NCBI GenBank assembly: GCA_052085365.1
Contig: JBQDFP010000002.1
Coordinates: 62,001 to 126,000 of the forward strand
Direction of reading: 5' to 3'
Source: Canibacter sp052085365
GTDB taxonomy: Bacteria > Actinomycetota > Actinomycetes > Actinomycetales > Microbacteriaceae
DNA: 64,000 nucleotides
Part shown: positions 43,293 to 52,409 of the stretch, one piece after another
How the letters are laid out: each line of letters opens with the position of its first letter
Position numbering within the stretch: the stretch's first letter is position 1
Made by a program: the position numbers and the translations under genes
The notes under the pieces: generated by a model
The model's database searches: none
What the model saw: the letters and a program-made list of their open reading frames with translations, nothing else
What the model was told of the DNA's origin: nothing

Positions 43293-44191
43293 TGCTGTTC
43301 TCGAAAACTCCGGCGCACGTGAAACGGCAACAGTTTCGCGAGGCGCTGCAGTCCGGGAAACTGCAGCAAATGCCGGGCGCGATGAACCCGCTGTCCGCGA
43401 AGCTCATTGAACGAAAAGGCTTCGACGGAGTGTATATTTCAGGTGCAGTACTCGCAGCCGAACTCGGGCTTCCCGACATTGGGTTGACCACGTTGACTGA
43501 AGTGGCCACCAGGGCTGAACAAATTGCGCGCGTCACTGAACTGCCTGCGCTGGTTGATGCCGACACCGGCTTTGGTGAACCCATGAATGTGGCACGCACT
43601 GTACAGACGCTCGAAAACGCGGGACTTGCTGGCTGTCATATCGAAGACCAAGTCAATCCGAAACGGTGTGGTCATCTTGATGGGAAAAACGTGGTTGACG
43701 AACACACCGCCGTGCAACGAATCCGTGCAGCAGCGTCTGCTCGACGAGACGAGAACTTTCTCATCATGGCGCGCACCGATATGCGAGCAGTTGAAGGTTT
43801 TGACGCAGCCGCAGACCGTGCCAAAGCACTCGTTGACGCCGGTGCTGACGCGATCTTCCCTGAGGCGATGACTGCACTTGACGAGTTTGAAGCTATGCGG
43901 CGTGCCGTGGACGTGCCGATACTCGCGAATATGACAGAGTTCGGAAAGAGTGAATTGTTCACGACAAAACAACTGGCAGACGTGGGCGTGAACCTTGTCA
44001 TCTGGCCAGTGTCACTCTTGCGAATGGCAATGGGGGCGGCAGAACGAGCACTCGATACGCTCCGCACCCAAGGCCATCTCACGAGCCAGCTCGAAAACAT
44101 GCAGCACCGGTCAGAACTCTATGACCTCGTCAATTATTCGGACTATAACCAGTTCGACAACAGTGTGTTTAATTTCACTCTTGACGCGTAA
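43292..44191 (+). CDS. prpB: Methylisocitrate lyase
   Basis: 299 residues of the isocitrate lyase/PEP mutase superfamily. Signature: QMPGAMNPLSAKLIERKGFDGVYISGA, DADTGFGEP, and the catalytic loop NPKRCGHLDGK, in which KRCGH matches PrpB. It splits 2-methylisocitrate into pyruvate and succinate. Coupled to prpD by stop-start overlap; prpC follows after 99 bases. Confidence 0.94.
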   Translation: MLFSKTPAHVKRQQFREALQSGKLQQMPGAMNPLSAKLIERKGFDGVYISGAVLAAELGLPDIGLTTLTEVATRAEQIARVTELPALVDADTGFGEPMNVARTVQTLENAGLAGCHIEDQVNPKRCGHLDGKNVVDEHTAVQRIRAAASARRDENFLIMARTDMRAVEGFDAAADRAKALVDAGADAIFPEAMTALDEFEAMRRAVDVPILANMTEFGKSELFTTKQLADVGVNLVIWPVSLLRMAMGAAERALDTLRTQGHLTSQLENMQHRSELYDLVNYSDYNQFDNSVFNFTLDA

Positions 44192-44253
44192 AGTCGAATC
44201 TGTGGTTTCTGCCACGGCACAACCCTTGCCTGCGCGAAACCTTCACACATAAA

Positions 44254-44271
44254 TGTCGATGATCCTCGACA
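44254..44271. promoter_or_regulatory. Inverted repeat TGTCGA-N6-TCGACA before prpC
   Basis: Six-base arms around TGATCC lie 20 bases upstream of the prpC start, overlapping its ribosome site region. It could be a small hairpin or an operator; nothing further supports either. Confidence 0.3.
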
Positions 44272-44290
44272 AATCATAAGGAGCACAAAC

Positions 44291-45427
44291 ATGGCTGAAG
44301 CTGAAGTCAAAAAAGGACTCGACGGTGTGGTCGTTGACTATACGGCCATCTCGCAGGTCAACGCCGAAACGAACTCGTTGCTCTACCGCGGGTATCCCGT
44401 GCAAGAACTCGCAGCAACACAGTCATGCGAGGCAGTTGCCTACTTGCTGTGGAACGGTGAACTGCCCACGAACGAACAGCTTCAAGAACTCAAGAAAACT
44501 GAACGTGAGTATCGTGCGCTCGACGACAACGTCAAACAAGCCATCGACCTGGTTCCTGTTGAAGCGCACCCTATGGACGAAGTCAGAACCGCGGTCAGCG
44601 TACTCGGTGCAAACGAACTCTCGGGCCTGGACTCAGTCATGGACGCGGCCGGAACTGCAGAAGAAAACCTGCAACAGAGTGTACAACTTTATGCGGCACT
44701 GCCAGCAATTGTTGCCTACAGCCAGCGCCGTCGCCACGGGCTCGACATAATCGAACCCCGAGACGACCTTGACTACGCAGCCAACTTCCTCTGGATGACC
44801 TTCGGTGAAGAACCAGACGAGGTTGTTGTGCAGGCATTCAACCAGTCAATGATTTTGTACGCCGAGCACTCATTTAATGCATCGACGTTTACTGCGCGCG
44901 TTATTGGATCCACCCTCTCAGATATTTACTCGGCAGTTGTCGGGGCGATCGGCGCTCTTAAGGGGCCACTACATGGCGGTGCCAACGAAGCAGTGCTGCA
45001 TATCTTTGACGAAATCGGTTCACCAGACAACGTTGAACAATGGCTCGATAAAGCACTCGAAGAAAAACGCAAAATTATGGGCTTCGGGCACCGTGTCTAT
45101 AAGAACGGGGACTCACGCGTCCCCACAATGAAAGCGGCGCTCGATGATCTCGCGGAACACGCATCGCGTTCCGACGTCGTCGAACTGTACGAAAAGCTCG
45201 AAAGTGAGTTTTACGAACGCAAAGGCCTGTTCCCAAACCTCGACTATCCGTCAGGTCCGGCGTATAGCCTGATCGGCTTCGACACGCTTTCCTTCACACC
45301 ACTATTTATTGCAGCGCGCGTGTCCGGATGGACCGCTCACTTCATGGAGCAGGCCGACGACAACGCGTTGATTCGCCCGCTATCCGAATACAACGGACCC
45401 GCCGAAAGATCTGTTTCAGACGCATAA
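44291..45427 (+). CDS. prpC: 2-methylcitrate synthase (citrate synthase family)
   Basis: 378 residues, the short bacterial form. Motifs: catalytic His in GPLHGGANEAVL and in MGFGHRVYKNGDSRV, Asp in the LFPNLDYPSGPAY segment, and RPLSEYNGPAERSV near the end. AAGGAGC precedes ATG 44291. It condenses propionyl-CoA with oxaloacetate; with PrpD and PrpB it completes the methylcitrate cycle apart from the aconitase step. A plain citrate synthase role is possible, but the context argues for PrpC. Confidence 0.92.
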   Translation: MAEAEVKKGLDGVVVDYTAISQVNAETNSLLYRGYPVQELAATQSCEAVAYLLWNGELPTNEQLQELKKTEREYRALDDNVKQAIDLVPVEAHPMDEVRTAVSVLGANELSGLDSVMDAAGTAEENLQQSVQLYAALPAIVAYSQRRRHGLDIIEPRDDLDYAANFLWMTFGEEPDEVVVQAFNQSMILYAEHSFNASTFTARVIGSTLSDIYSAVVGAIGALKGPLHGGANEAVLHIFDEIGSPDNVEQWLDKALEEKRKIMGFGHRVYKNGDSRVPTMKAALDDLAEHASRSDVVELYEKLESEFYERKGLFPNLDYPSGPAYSLIGFDTLSFTPLFIAARVSGWTAHFMEQADDNALIRPLSEYNGPAERSVSDA

Positions 45428-45670
45428 TTCAGTGTCCGCGCTACTCTCGACGAAACCCGCGAAAGTGCGCGGAATTCCCCTCTCAGCTGAAAATTACCTC
45501 ACGATGGCTCAAATCAAGCGGTGAAATTATGAAAAATGCCGAGAAATCAACAAACTTCAGGGTGAATTGCGGTACATTTACCAACGATCGACCTGATCGA
45601 CCCCACCCGGGGAGAACCAAGTAAAGATCAGGGGCTCGCATGAGTGTGGACCCCCGAAAGGACAAAACAC

Positions 45671-45949
45671 ATGTCGCTGAACAAGACTGAGCTCGTAGCA
45701 AAAGTTGCCGCCGAAACTGGCCAGAGCCAGGCTGCTGTCAGCAGCGTTCTGGACGGCCTCTTCTCGGCAGTTTCAGAAACCGTTGCTAAAGGTGAAAAGG
45801 TTTCAATCCCTGGTTGGCTCTCATTTGAGACCGTCGACACCGCAGCTCGCACCGGCCGCAACCCGCAGACCGGCGCAACCATCCAGATTCCTGCAGGCAA
45901 GCGCGTGAAGGTTTCAGTTGGTAGCAAGCTCAAGGCTGCTGTGAAGTAA
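45671..45949 (+). CDS. hup: DNA-binding protein HU
   Basis: 92 residues: MSLNKTELVAKVAAETGQSQ, the central GEKVSIPGWLSFETVDTAARTGRNPQTG and the DNA-arm end PAGKRVKVSVGSKLKAAVK (parts). The short form lacks the long Lys/Ala tail of mycobacterial and streptomycete HupB. GAAAGGA lies upstream of ATG 45671. The 240 bases upstream hold the promoter and no gene; a TCCGCGC/GCGCGGA inverted repeat at 45435-45473 may end the prpC transcript. A strong terminator follows. Confidence 0.95.
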   Translation: MSLNKTELVAKVAAETGQSQAAVSSVLDGLFSAVSETVAKGEKVSIPGWLSFETVDTAARTGRNPQTGATIQIPAGKRVKVSVGSKLKAAVK

Positions 45950-45964
45950 CTTTTACTTTCACAT

Positions 45965-45998
45965 AAAAACCCCGCTCCACTGACGGAGCGGGGTTTTT
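45965..45998 (+). terminator. Terminator after HU
   Basis: AAAAACCCCGCTCC pairs perfectly with GGAGCGGGGTTTTT (14 bp, 6-base loop). A textbook intrinsic terminator 15 bases after the HU stop. Confidence 0.95.
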
Positions 45999-46064
45999 GC
46001 ATTCCGCGTCCAACTTCCAGCAGCCCTGTGAGCTCACACACGCGAGAGCGCGTAGGCTAGAGGG

Positions 46065-48068
46065 GTGACCCGGATCGTTCGTGTATTTGCCCCAGCCGCG
46101 CTATTAGCGCTTGCTGCAGCAACGGCACTCTTTCTTTTTGTCGGTCTTGAAGTCGGTGGTGCAGCCGCACCACGAGAGCTTCTCGACCCGGGCGCCCTGG
46201 TCCGTTTTTTGCTTCCAGCGTCACGCACCCTCGTGAACCTCTCGCTTGCTGTGATGGTTGGTGCCCTCGTTATGTGTATGTGGGCCCTGTCGACAAAAAA
46301 ACCAGAATATGGCCGCGCTATGGACACCGCAGCTGCGGGCGCTGCAGTGCTCACGGTCTCGTCCGGTCTCACTCTTATCGTCAGTTTTATCGACGCATCA
46401 GGCCAAGCATTTTCAACCGAAGCGCAGTTTGGTGCAGCACTCGCACAGTTCGCAACCGAACTTGATCTCGGACGGCTCTGGCTCGCAGAGGTCGCGATTG
46501 CTGCAGTCACGACCGTTTTGTGTTTCGCGATTCGCACCCGAAAGCTCACTGTGTTCCCACTGATTGGTGCTGTGGTGGCGACTATGCCGCTCGCAGCCCA
46601 AGGCCATGCAGCAGGTGCGAGCGGTCACGACCTCGCCGTCAACGCAATGTTTCTGCATATTGCCGGTGCCGCGGTATGGGTCGGTGGTCTCGCGACAGTT
46701 GCGGTATTGATTTCGACGGTGACGCGCACCAGGCTCTCAGACATTGTGAGTCGCTATTCGACAGTCGCGCTGTTCGCATTCATTTTCGTGGCAAGTTCTG
46801 GCATCGTCGGAGGGTTTCTGCGCATCAGAACACTCAGCGACCTCTTCAACACCGGTTATGGGCACCTGCTTATCCTGAAGTTTGTTGCGGTGGTGCTGCT
46901 TGGTATTTTTGGTGCCTGGTGGCGCCTGCAATTGATCCCAAAAATGAAAAACTCAGGCCCATCCGGAACACGGGCCATTCTCTGGTTTCTTCTGAGCGAA
47001 CTTCTCGTGATGGGGTTCGCAAACGGAATCGCTGGCGCGCTAGGGCGCACGGAGACTCCGCAACCGATTGAACCTGCGCGTGATGGTCTCGGTACGATCC
47101 CACCGGCTGAATGGTTAACGGGGGACCCGCTCCCGCCAGAGTTTGTTTTCGAACGGGTCTTCACACTGTGGAGATTTGACCTGTTGTGGGTACTCATTGC
47201 AGCGCTCGGCACCGCTGTATATGTGTACGGCTTGTGGGTGCTTCATAAGCGCGGTGTGAAATGGCCCGTCGGCCGAACCATCGCCTGGCTCACCGGTATG
47301 CTCGTGCTGTTTTACACCACGAATGGGTTCTTGAACGCGTACTCGAAGTATGTCTTTAGCTTGCACATGCTCGGGCACATGCTCTTAACGATGGGCATCC
47401 CGTTACTGATGGTGCTTGGCGCGCCTGTCACCCTCGCCCTGCGTGTGGCGAAGAAACGTAAAGACGGGTCGTGGGGTGTTCGCGAGTGGATCATGTGGCT
47501 TGTCGAAACACCATTCTCGAAGTTCCTCACCAACGCCGTAGTCGCTGCAGTTATTTTTGCCGGGTCCCTCTGGGTCTTCTACTTCACACCAGTGCTGCGT
47601 TGGGCGATGGCCGAACACGTTGGTCACCAGTGGATGATCGCGCACTTTATAATCTCAGGCTACTTGTTCGCGCTCGTTATGGTTGGCGTTGACCCTGTCC
47701 CGAAACGCATGGGGTACCCAATCAGACTGGTGACCCTGTTGGCCACGATGGCGGCGCATGCCTTCTTTGGTGTCACAATCATGAGCGGAACTGGCTTGCT
47801 CGCAGCAGACTGGTTTGGCGCAATGGGACGCACCTGGGGTGCGAACCCGCTACTCGATCAGCAAGACGGAGGCGGCATCGCGTGGGGGATTGGCGAGTTG
47901 CCGACACTCGCATTGACTCTTGTGGTCGCAGTCCAGTGGTCACGCAGTGACGATCGAGAACAGCGGCGGAAGGATCGTGCTGCCGATAGGCTGGGCGACA
48001 CCGAGCTTGAAGCGTATAACGAGATGCTGCGTAAGCAGGCAGATCGCGACGCTGCACGTAATCTCTAA
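46065..48068 (+). CDS. CopD-CtaG fusion membrane protein (copper / cytochrome oxidase assembly)
   Basis: 667 residues with about 15 membrane helices. The first half (to about 330) resembles CopD: GHAAGASGHDLAVNAMFLHIAGAAVWVGGLATV with paired histidines. The second half (about 360-640) is of the caa3-type CtaG family: YSKYVFSLHMLGHMLLTMGIPLLMVLGAPVTLALR and AEHVGHQWMIAHFIISGYLFALVMVGVDP. Start GTG 46065 is close behind AGAGGG. Both modules bind copper and help load it, probably into cytochrome oxidase at the outer face. This fusion is known from actinobacteria. Confidence 0.88.
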   Translation: MTRIVRVFAPAALLALAAATALFLFVGLEVGGAAAPRELLDPGALVRFLLPASRTLVNLSLAVMVGALVMCMWALSTKKPEYGRAMDTAAAGAAVLTVSSGLTLIVSFIDASGQAFSTEAQFGAALAQFATELDLGRLWLAEVAIAAVTTVLCFAIRTRKLTVFPLIGAVVATMPLAAQGHAAGASGHDLAVNAMFLHIAGAAVWVGGLATVAVLISTVTRTRLSDIVSRYSTVALFAFIFVASSGIVGGFLRIRTLSDLFNTGYGHLLILKFVAVVLLGIFGAWWRLQLIPKMKNSGPSGTRAILWFLLSELLVMGFANGIAGALGRTETPQPIEPARDGLGTIPPAEWLTGDPLPPEFVFERVFTLWRFDLLWVLIAALGTAVYVYGLWVLHKRGVKWPVGRTIAWLTGMLVLFYTTNGFLNAYSKYVFSLHMLGHMLLTMGIPLLMVLGAPVTLALRVAKKRKDGSWGVREWIMWLVETPFSKFLTNAVVAAVIFAGSLWVFYFTPVLRWAMAEHVGHQWMIAHFIISGYLFALVMVGVDPVPKRMGYPIRLVTLLATMAAHAFFGVTIMSGTGLLAADWFGAMGRTWGANPLLDQQDGGGIAWGIGELPTLALTLVVAVQWSRSDDREQRRKDRAADRLGDTELEAYNEMLRKQADRDAARNL

Positions 48069-48112
48069 GCGGGCGGGTTGGCACCGCAGAAACGGAAAGG
48101 ACCGTATTTGTG

Positions 48113-49726
48113 ATGGCACGAAATCAGGATGTGGCATTCGTTGGTGCACGGCTTCGCACCAATACGGCGCAGGATGGTGACGCGTCCGCGATCTGCATCG
48201 AAGGTGGTGTGATTACCTCAATCGGGAACGACCACGACATACGTGAACAGGCGCAAGCCCGAGGAATTCCGGTCCGGGATGTCGCAGGGGCGACCATCAC
48301 TCCAGGGTTGTTCGATTCACACACCCATCCGCACTGGGCAGCTGATGTGACCCGAGGGGTTGATCTTGGCGGTCTTGAATCTATCGAAGCGCTTCAGAAA
48401 GCTGTCGCAGAATACGCGGAAACGCTCCCTGATGATGCATGGGTGCTGGGATGGAACCTCGAGTTTGAACCGTTTGAATCTGTCACAGTGCGGGGGAGTC
48501 TGTTTGATGAAGCCGTGAACGAGCGGCCCTTTGCAGCCATGTTTTATGATCTACACACCGGGCTCGTAAATCAAGCAGCGCTCGATGCTGCAGGGGTTAC
48601 TGATCCACCCACTTTTGCAGACCTGTCTGAAGTTGTTGTCGATGAAACCGGTGCGATGACGGGTGAACTACGAGAACCCACCGCGTACAAACTTGTTTTT
48701 GATAACATCCCACCGCGACCGTATGAAGAAGAAGTCGCGGCGCTTCGCGACATGTTTCGTAGCTTTTCCGCAGTCGGGTTAGTGGGCGGCGCCATTATGG
48801 ACGGGCGGCCCGAAACTGTTGAACTGTTGCGAGTGCTCGAAGAACGCGGCGAACTTGATCAACGGGTCGTAGTACACCACTGGCACGCGGTCGGTGACGA
48901 TGATGCGCACATTGCGCGAGTCATTCAACAGCATCAAGACTCTGGACACCTCTGGCAAACAAGTGCCATCAAGCTCTTCAGCGACGGCGTCATCGACACG
49001 GGCACTGCCTGGTTGCACCGTGTTGACGCCTGCCACGACGGTGCCGAAAGTTTTTGGCCAGACTGGAACCGTTTTCGAGAAGTGGTGCATGCCTACCACG
49101 ACGCTGGCATGCAAATCGCGACCCACGCAGTAGGTGATCTTGCGGTTAAACAGGTCCTCGATGTGTATGCGGAACTTCCTAAGCGAAGCGGTCTCCCATT
49201 CCATTCGATCGAACACCTTGAAGTGCTTGCTGATGAAGATATTGAAGCCATCACTGATTCAGGTGTGACTGCGTCAATGCAGCCCCTGCACATGCAGTGG
49301 CGCGCAGCTGACCTGAGCGACAACTGGGCTGTCCGTTTAGCAGAGCGTGCACACACCGGGTACCGGGTGCGGGATGTAATGAATACGGGCACCCGGGTCG
49401 TGCTCGGTTCAGACTGGCCGGTCGCGCAATACGATCCACGAATTGGCATGGCTTGGGCTCGAGGTCGTCATACTCCGGGCGAACCCGACGCTCACGTGTT
49501 CGAACCCGAGCAGCGACTTACTGGTGAAGAAGCCCTTCTGGCGTATACGAAGTGGCCGGCTGAAGCACGCGGCCGAAGCGATGCAGGTTTCATAGGTGAA
49601 GGTGCGGTCGCTGACCTCACGGTTTGGGCGTCCGATCCGGTTACGGCACGCCCAGACGAGTTAATCGATATTGACATCGTTGCAACAGTGGTTGATGGCC
49701 GGGTCGTGTACGATCACGATAAGTGA
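48113..49726 (+). CDS. YtcJ-like amidohydrolase
   Basis: 537 residues of the amidohydrolase superfamily, YtcJ/NfdA-like group. The N-terminal HxH metal motif is TPGLFDSHTHPHWAAD; the Lys-bearing strand is SAIKLFSDGVIDTG, later ligands are in ATHAVGDLAV and HSIEHLEVL, and the last Asp in VLGSDWPVAQYDPR. GGAAAGGA precedes both GTG 48110 and ATG 48113. It hydrolyses a C-N bond of an N-acyl or cyclic amide. An APC permease follows after 40 bases and may import the substrate. Confidence 0.88.
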   Translation: MARNQDVAFVGARLRTNTAQDGDASAICIEGGVITSIGNDHDIREQAQARGIPVRDVAGATITPGLFDSHTHPHWAADVTRGVDLGGLESIEALQKAVAEYAETLPDDAWVLGWNLEFEPFESVTVRGSLFDEAVNERPFAAMFYDLHTGLVNQAALDAAGVTDPPTFADLSEVVVDETGAMTGELREPTAYKLVFDNIPPRPYEEEVAALRDMFRSFSAVGLVGGAIMDGRPETVELLRVLEERGELDQRVVVHHWHAVGDDDAHIARVIQQHQDSGHLWQTSAIKLFSDGVIDTGTAWLHRVDACHDGAESFWPDWNRFREVVHAYHDAGMQIATHAVGDLAVKQVLDVYAELPKRSGLPFHSIEHLEVLADEDIEAITDSGVTASMQPLHMQWRAADLSDNWAVRLAERAHTGYRVRDVMNTGTRVVLGSDWPVAQYDPRIGMAWARGRHTPGEPDAHVFEPEQRLTGEEALLAYTKWPAEARGRSDAGFIGEGAVADLTVWASDPVTARPDELIDIDIVATVVDGRVVYDHDK

Positions 49727-49766
49727 ATCTGGCGGTAACGCTGTGAAATAGGGGAAGCATAGACTC

Positions 49767-51152
49767 ATGAACGCAAAGAAGAGTAAACAGCCGTTGAGCG
49801 CGCCGGCCACCCAGCTCACATCTCAGGTTACTGAGGGGCGCTTTAAACGGGTATTGGGTGTGCCCTCGCTGTTCCTCTTTGGCCTGGTGTACATGGTGCC
49901 GCTCACCGTCTTCACCACATACGGCATCGTGACCGAGTTGACTGGTGGGCGCGTTGTTGACGCGTACATTGTGACGCTGATCACAATGGTGTTCACCGCA
50001 CGCTCATATGCTCGCATGGCACAGGCATACCCCTACGCTGGTTCTGCCTACGTGTACACCCAGCAGAGCTTCGGTGGGGCAATCGGCTTTCTTACCGGGT
50101 GGACGCTGCTACTCGATTACCTGTTCTTGCCGATGATTAACTACCTTGTGATCGGTTTGTACCTGAACGAAGCGTTCCCGGCAGTGCCAAAATGGGTGTG
50201 GATCCTCGCGTCGATCGCAGTTGTCACGTTCTTGAACATTATTGGCATTATCAGCATTGCGCGCACCAACTTCGTCATTATTGCAGCGCAGGTCGTGTTC
50301 ATTGTTGTGTTCGCGATCTTTGCGATCAAAGCTGGAGTCTCTGGCACAGCTGTGAGCCCGGCTGCCCCATTTACTGGTGACGGATCAGTTGAGGGCGCAA
50401 GTCCCGTGTTTGCAGGTGCTGCGATTTTGTGTCTGTCGTTCTTGGGCTTTGACTCAGTCTCAACTCTCGCCGAAGAAGCGAAAGAACCGAAACGAACGGT
50501 TCCGCTTGCGATTATTCTTACGACGGTGATCGCCGGGTTGATCTTTATTTTGGTCTCGTACCTCGCGCAATATTCACACCCATCGACGGCATTCAACAAC
50601 CCTGACACTGCCGCAGCAGAAATCATGGTGAACATTGGCGGGCAATGGCTGTCATCCATGTTCCTTGCGTGCTACGTAGCGGGCGCCCTGGGTTCAGCGC
50701 TCACGTCACAGGCATCAGTGTCACGCATTCTGTTCTCGATGGGACGTGACGGTGTGTTGCCTCAGCGACTTCTCGGCACACTTAGCAAACGCTTTGGTAC
50801 TCCGGTTTCGGCGACGCTGATTGTGTCGGTATTTTCACTGATTGCAATTTGGATCAGCCTCGACATTCTCTCAAGCATGATCAGCTTCGGCGCGTTGATC
50901 GCCTTCTCGTTTGTGAACCTTTCGGTTGTGAAGCACTACTTCATCGACAAGAAAGAACGGTCGGGCGCAGCTATCCTTAACGCGCTCATATTGCCGCTCA
51001 TCGGATTTGGCCTCACTATTTGGCTCTGGACCAGCCTGTCTAGTCTCACCTTTGTGATCGGGTTGAGCTGGATGGCGCTCGGTGTCATTATCTTGATGAT
51101 CGCGACACGGTTCTTCACTCGCCCAGTCCCACAGCTCGAAATTCGAGAATAG
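49767..51152 (+). CDS. APC-family amino-acid/amine permease
   Basis: 461 residues, 12 membrane helices. Family features: VYMVPLTVFTTYGIVTELTGGRV, AQAYPYAGSAYVYTQQSFGGAIGFLTGW, FLGFDSVSTLAEEAKEPKRTVPLAI and SRILFSMGRDGVLPQRLLG. It resembles the putrescine/amino-acid importers (PuuP/YhdG types). It lies 40 bases downstream of the amidohydrolase on the same strand and presumably shares its transcript. Confidence 0.9.
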   Translation: MNAKKSKQPLSAPATQLTSQVTEGRFKRVLGVPSLFLFGLVYMVPLTVFTTYGIVTELTGGRVVDAYIVTLITMVFTARSYARMAQAYPYAGSAYVYTQQSFGGAIGFLTGWTLLLDYLFLPMINYLVIGLYLNEAFPAVPKWVWILASIAVVTFLNIIGIISIARTNFVIIAAQVVFIVVFAIFAIKAGVSGTAVSPAAPFTGDGSVEGASPVFAGAAILCLSFLGFDSVSTLAEEAKEPKRTVPLAIILTTVIAGLIFILVSYLAQYSHPSTAFNNPDTAAAEIMVNIGGQWLSSMFLACYVAGALGSALTSQASVSRILFSMGRDGVLPQRLLGTLSKRFGTPVSATLIVSVFSLIAIWISLDILSSMISFGALIAFSFVNLSVVKHYFIDKKERSGAAILNALILPLIGFGLTIWLWTSLSSLTFVIGLSWMALGVIILMIATRFFTRPVPQLEIRE

Positions 51153-51271
51153 GGGCTACCGTGAAGAGCTTTCATCAAATCTAATTGAAATGAGCACCAC
51201 CTTTGACCGAGAGAGACTGTCCGGTTATATAGCGGATTGAGTTACTGGACAGGAAGGCAACCTGGCAGATA

Positions 51272-51294
51272 TGACCGAGGGGATACTTCGGTCA
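51272..51294. terminator. Possible terminator between APC permease and SorC gene
   Basis: TGACCGA and TCGGTCA are separated by nine bases and followed by GTTT, between two convergent genes. A looser CTGTCC/GGACAG pair lies just before it (about 51219-51252). Modest support only. Confidence 0.4.
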
Positions 51295-51347
51295 GTTTGC
51301 GAGGGGAGCGCCTGTCTGAGTCACAGCTGTTTGTGTCGGAGCATACG

Positions 51348-52301
51348 TCAGTTAGGGAGCTCTTCAATAACGGCACGAGCCGTGATGTCGTCAATAATGA
51401 GATCCGTCGCCACTCCCGCACGTAGAGCGCCGATGATTGCGGTTGATTTTCCCGCACCAACGGCAACGCAAACGCGTACGGGGATTCTTTGCAGTTCTCG
51501 CGGAGATGGGCCACTCGAGCGTTGGTTGAGTGCAATATTGTGAGAGGAGCCGTCGCTACGAATGAGTACGGTGCAGACGTCTCCAACTACGCCTTCTCGG
51601 CGAATTTCTGCCATGTCATTGTCATCTAGGTATCCACCAGAATATGTACGAGAAGGTAGTTCGGAATCTACAGATCCAACTCCAAAAATTGCAACGTTGA
51701 TACTTTTGTGTATGTCTAGAATGTGTTTCACTGAGCGTTCCTGAAACATGAGATTACGAGTTTCTGGAAAATCAAAATACGCGGGAATAGGCAGCTGGTA
51801 GCTCTCAGAATCAAAAGCTTCGGCCGCCTTACTAATGAGACTAGTTGCGTAAGAAAGATCGCTCTCACGAGTGTTAATTGACCCCGTCAGCGGGACGATG
51901 CGACTGTTAATTTTCGGACTCATGGGGAGCTTGTCGACTATCGCTGCAACCGTTCTTCCCCAGGCGATCCCGAGCGTCATGCCGTCAGAGAATGAATCGT
52001 CGAGTAGAGAAGCTGCGACTGTGGCCACTTGCTCGAGCCGCCGACGCTCGTGAGTCTGCTGCCGGACTTGAACCACTCGCGAATGAACATTGAACAGTTT
52101 ATCGAGCTGAAGTTCGAGATCACTTCCCGATCGTTCGGGTCGTCGAACCTTGATATCTACGATGCCTTGCTCTCGAGCGTTGCTCAAGAGCCTTGACACT
52201 GTTGAGCGGGAGACCCCAAGACTCTTACCGATGACCTCCATTTTTTCATTTTGAAGATAGTACATGGTTGCCGCTTCGAAGGCGAGGTGAACGTCAGACA
52301 T
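51348..52301 (-). CDS. SorC/DeoR-family sugar-phosphate-type regulator
   Basis: 317 residues. The helix-turn-helix is at about 10-50 (AATMYYLQNEKMEVIGKSLGVSRSTVSRLLSNAREQGIVDI, in part). The large C-terminal domain has the SorC sugar-isomerase-like fold: LGIAWGRTVAAIVDKL, AIFGVGSVDSELPSR and RVCVAVGAGKSTAIIGALRAG. AAGGAAACC precedes ATG 52301. SorC-type regulators bind phosphorylated sugars or polyols. It diverges from the glpD-like gene with a strong palindrome between them. Confidence 0.88.
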   Translation of the reverse strand: MSDVHLAFEAATMYYLQNEKMEVIGKSLGVSRSTVSRLLSNAREQGIVDIKVRRPERSGSDLELQLDKLFNVHSRVVQVRQQTHERRRLEQVATVAASLLDDSFSDGMTLGIAWGRTVAAIVDKLPMSPKINSRIVPLTGSINTRESDLSYATSLISKAAEAFDSESYQLPIPAYFDFPETRNLMFQERSVKHILDIHKSINVAIFGVGSVDSELPSRTYSGGYLDDNDMAEIRREGVVGDVCTVLIRSDGSSHNIALNQRSSGPSPRELQRIPVRVCVAVGAGKSTAIIGALRAGVATDLIIDDITARAVIEELPN

Positions 52302-52321
52302 GGTTTCCTTTCCGGACGTGC

Positions 52322-52350
52322 ACGTATGTGCAACATTGTTGCATATACGT
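52322..52350. promoter_or_regulatory. 29-bp palindrome, candidate SorC operator
   Basis: ACGTATGTGCAAC (52322-52334) faces GTTGCATATACGT (52338-52350) around ATT, with one mismatch in 13 pairs. It lies 20 bases upstream of the regulator start and 60 bases upstream of the glpD-like start. The core TGCAAC/GTTGCA is of the length bound by SorC-type tetramers. Confidence 0.72.
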
Positions 52351-52409
52351 TCTGTGGTCGACAGGATTGTAGCCAAATACGTAATGATGCGGGTTTAGGA
52401 GAGCTTGGT

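Noticed and set aside
45328..45624. A 98-codon frame over the end of prpC and the gap before HU
   Set aside because: It overlaps the conserved end of the citrate synthase in another frame and has no ribosome site.
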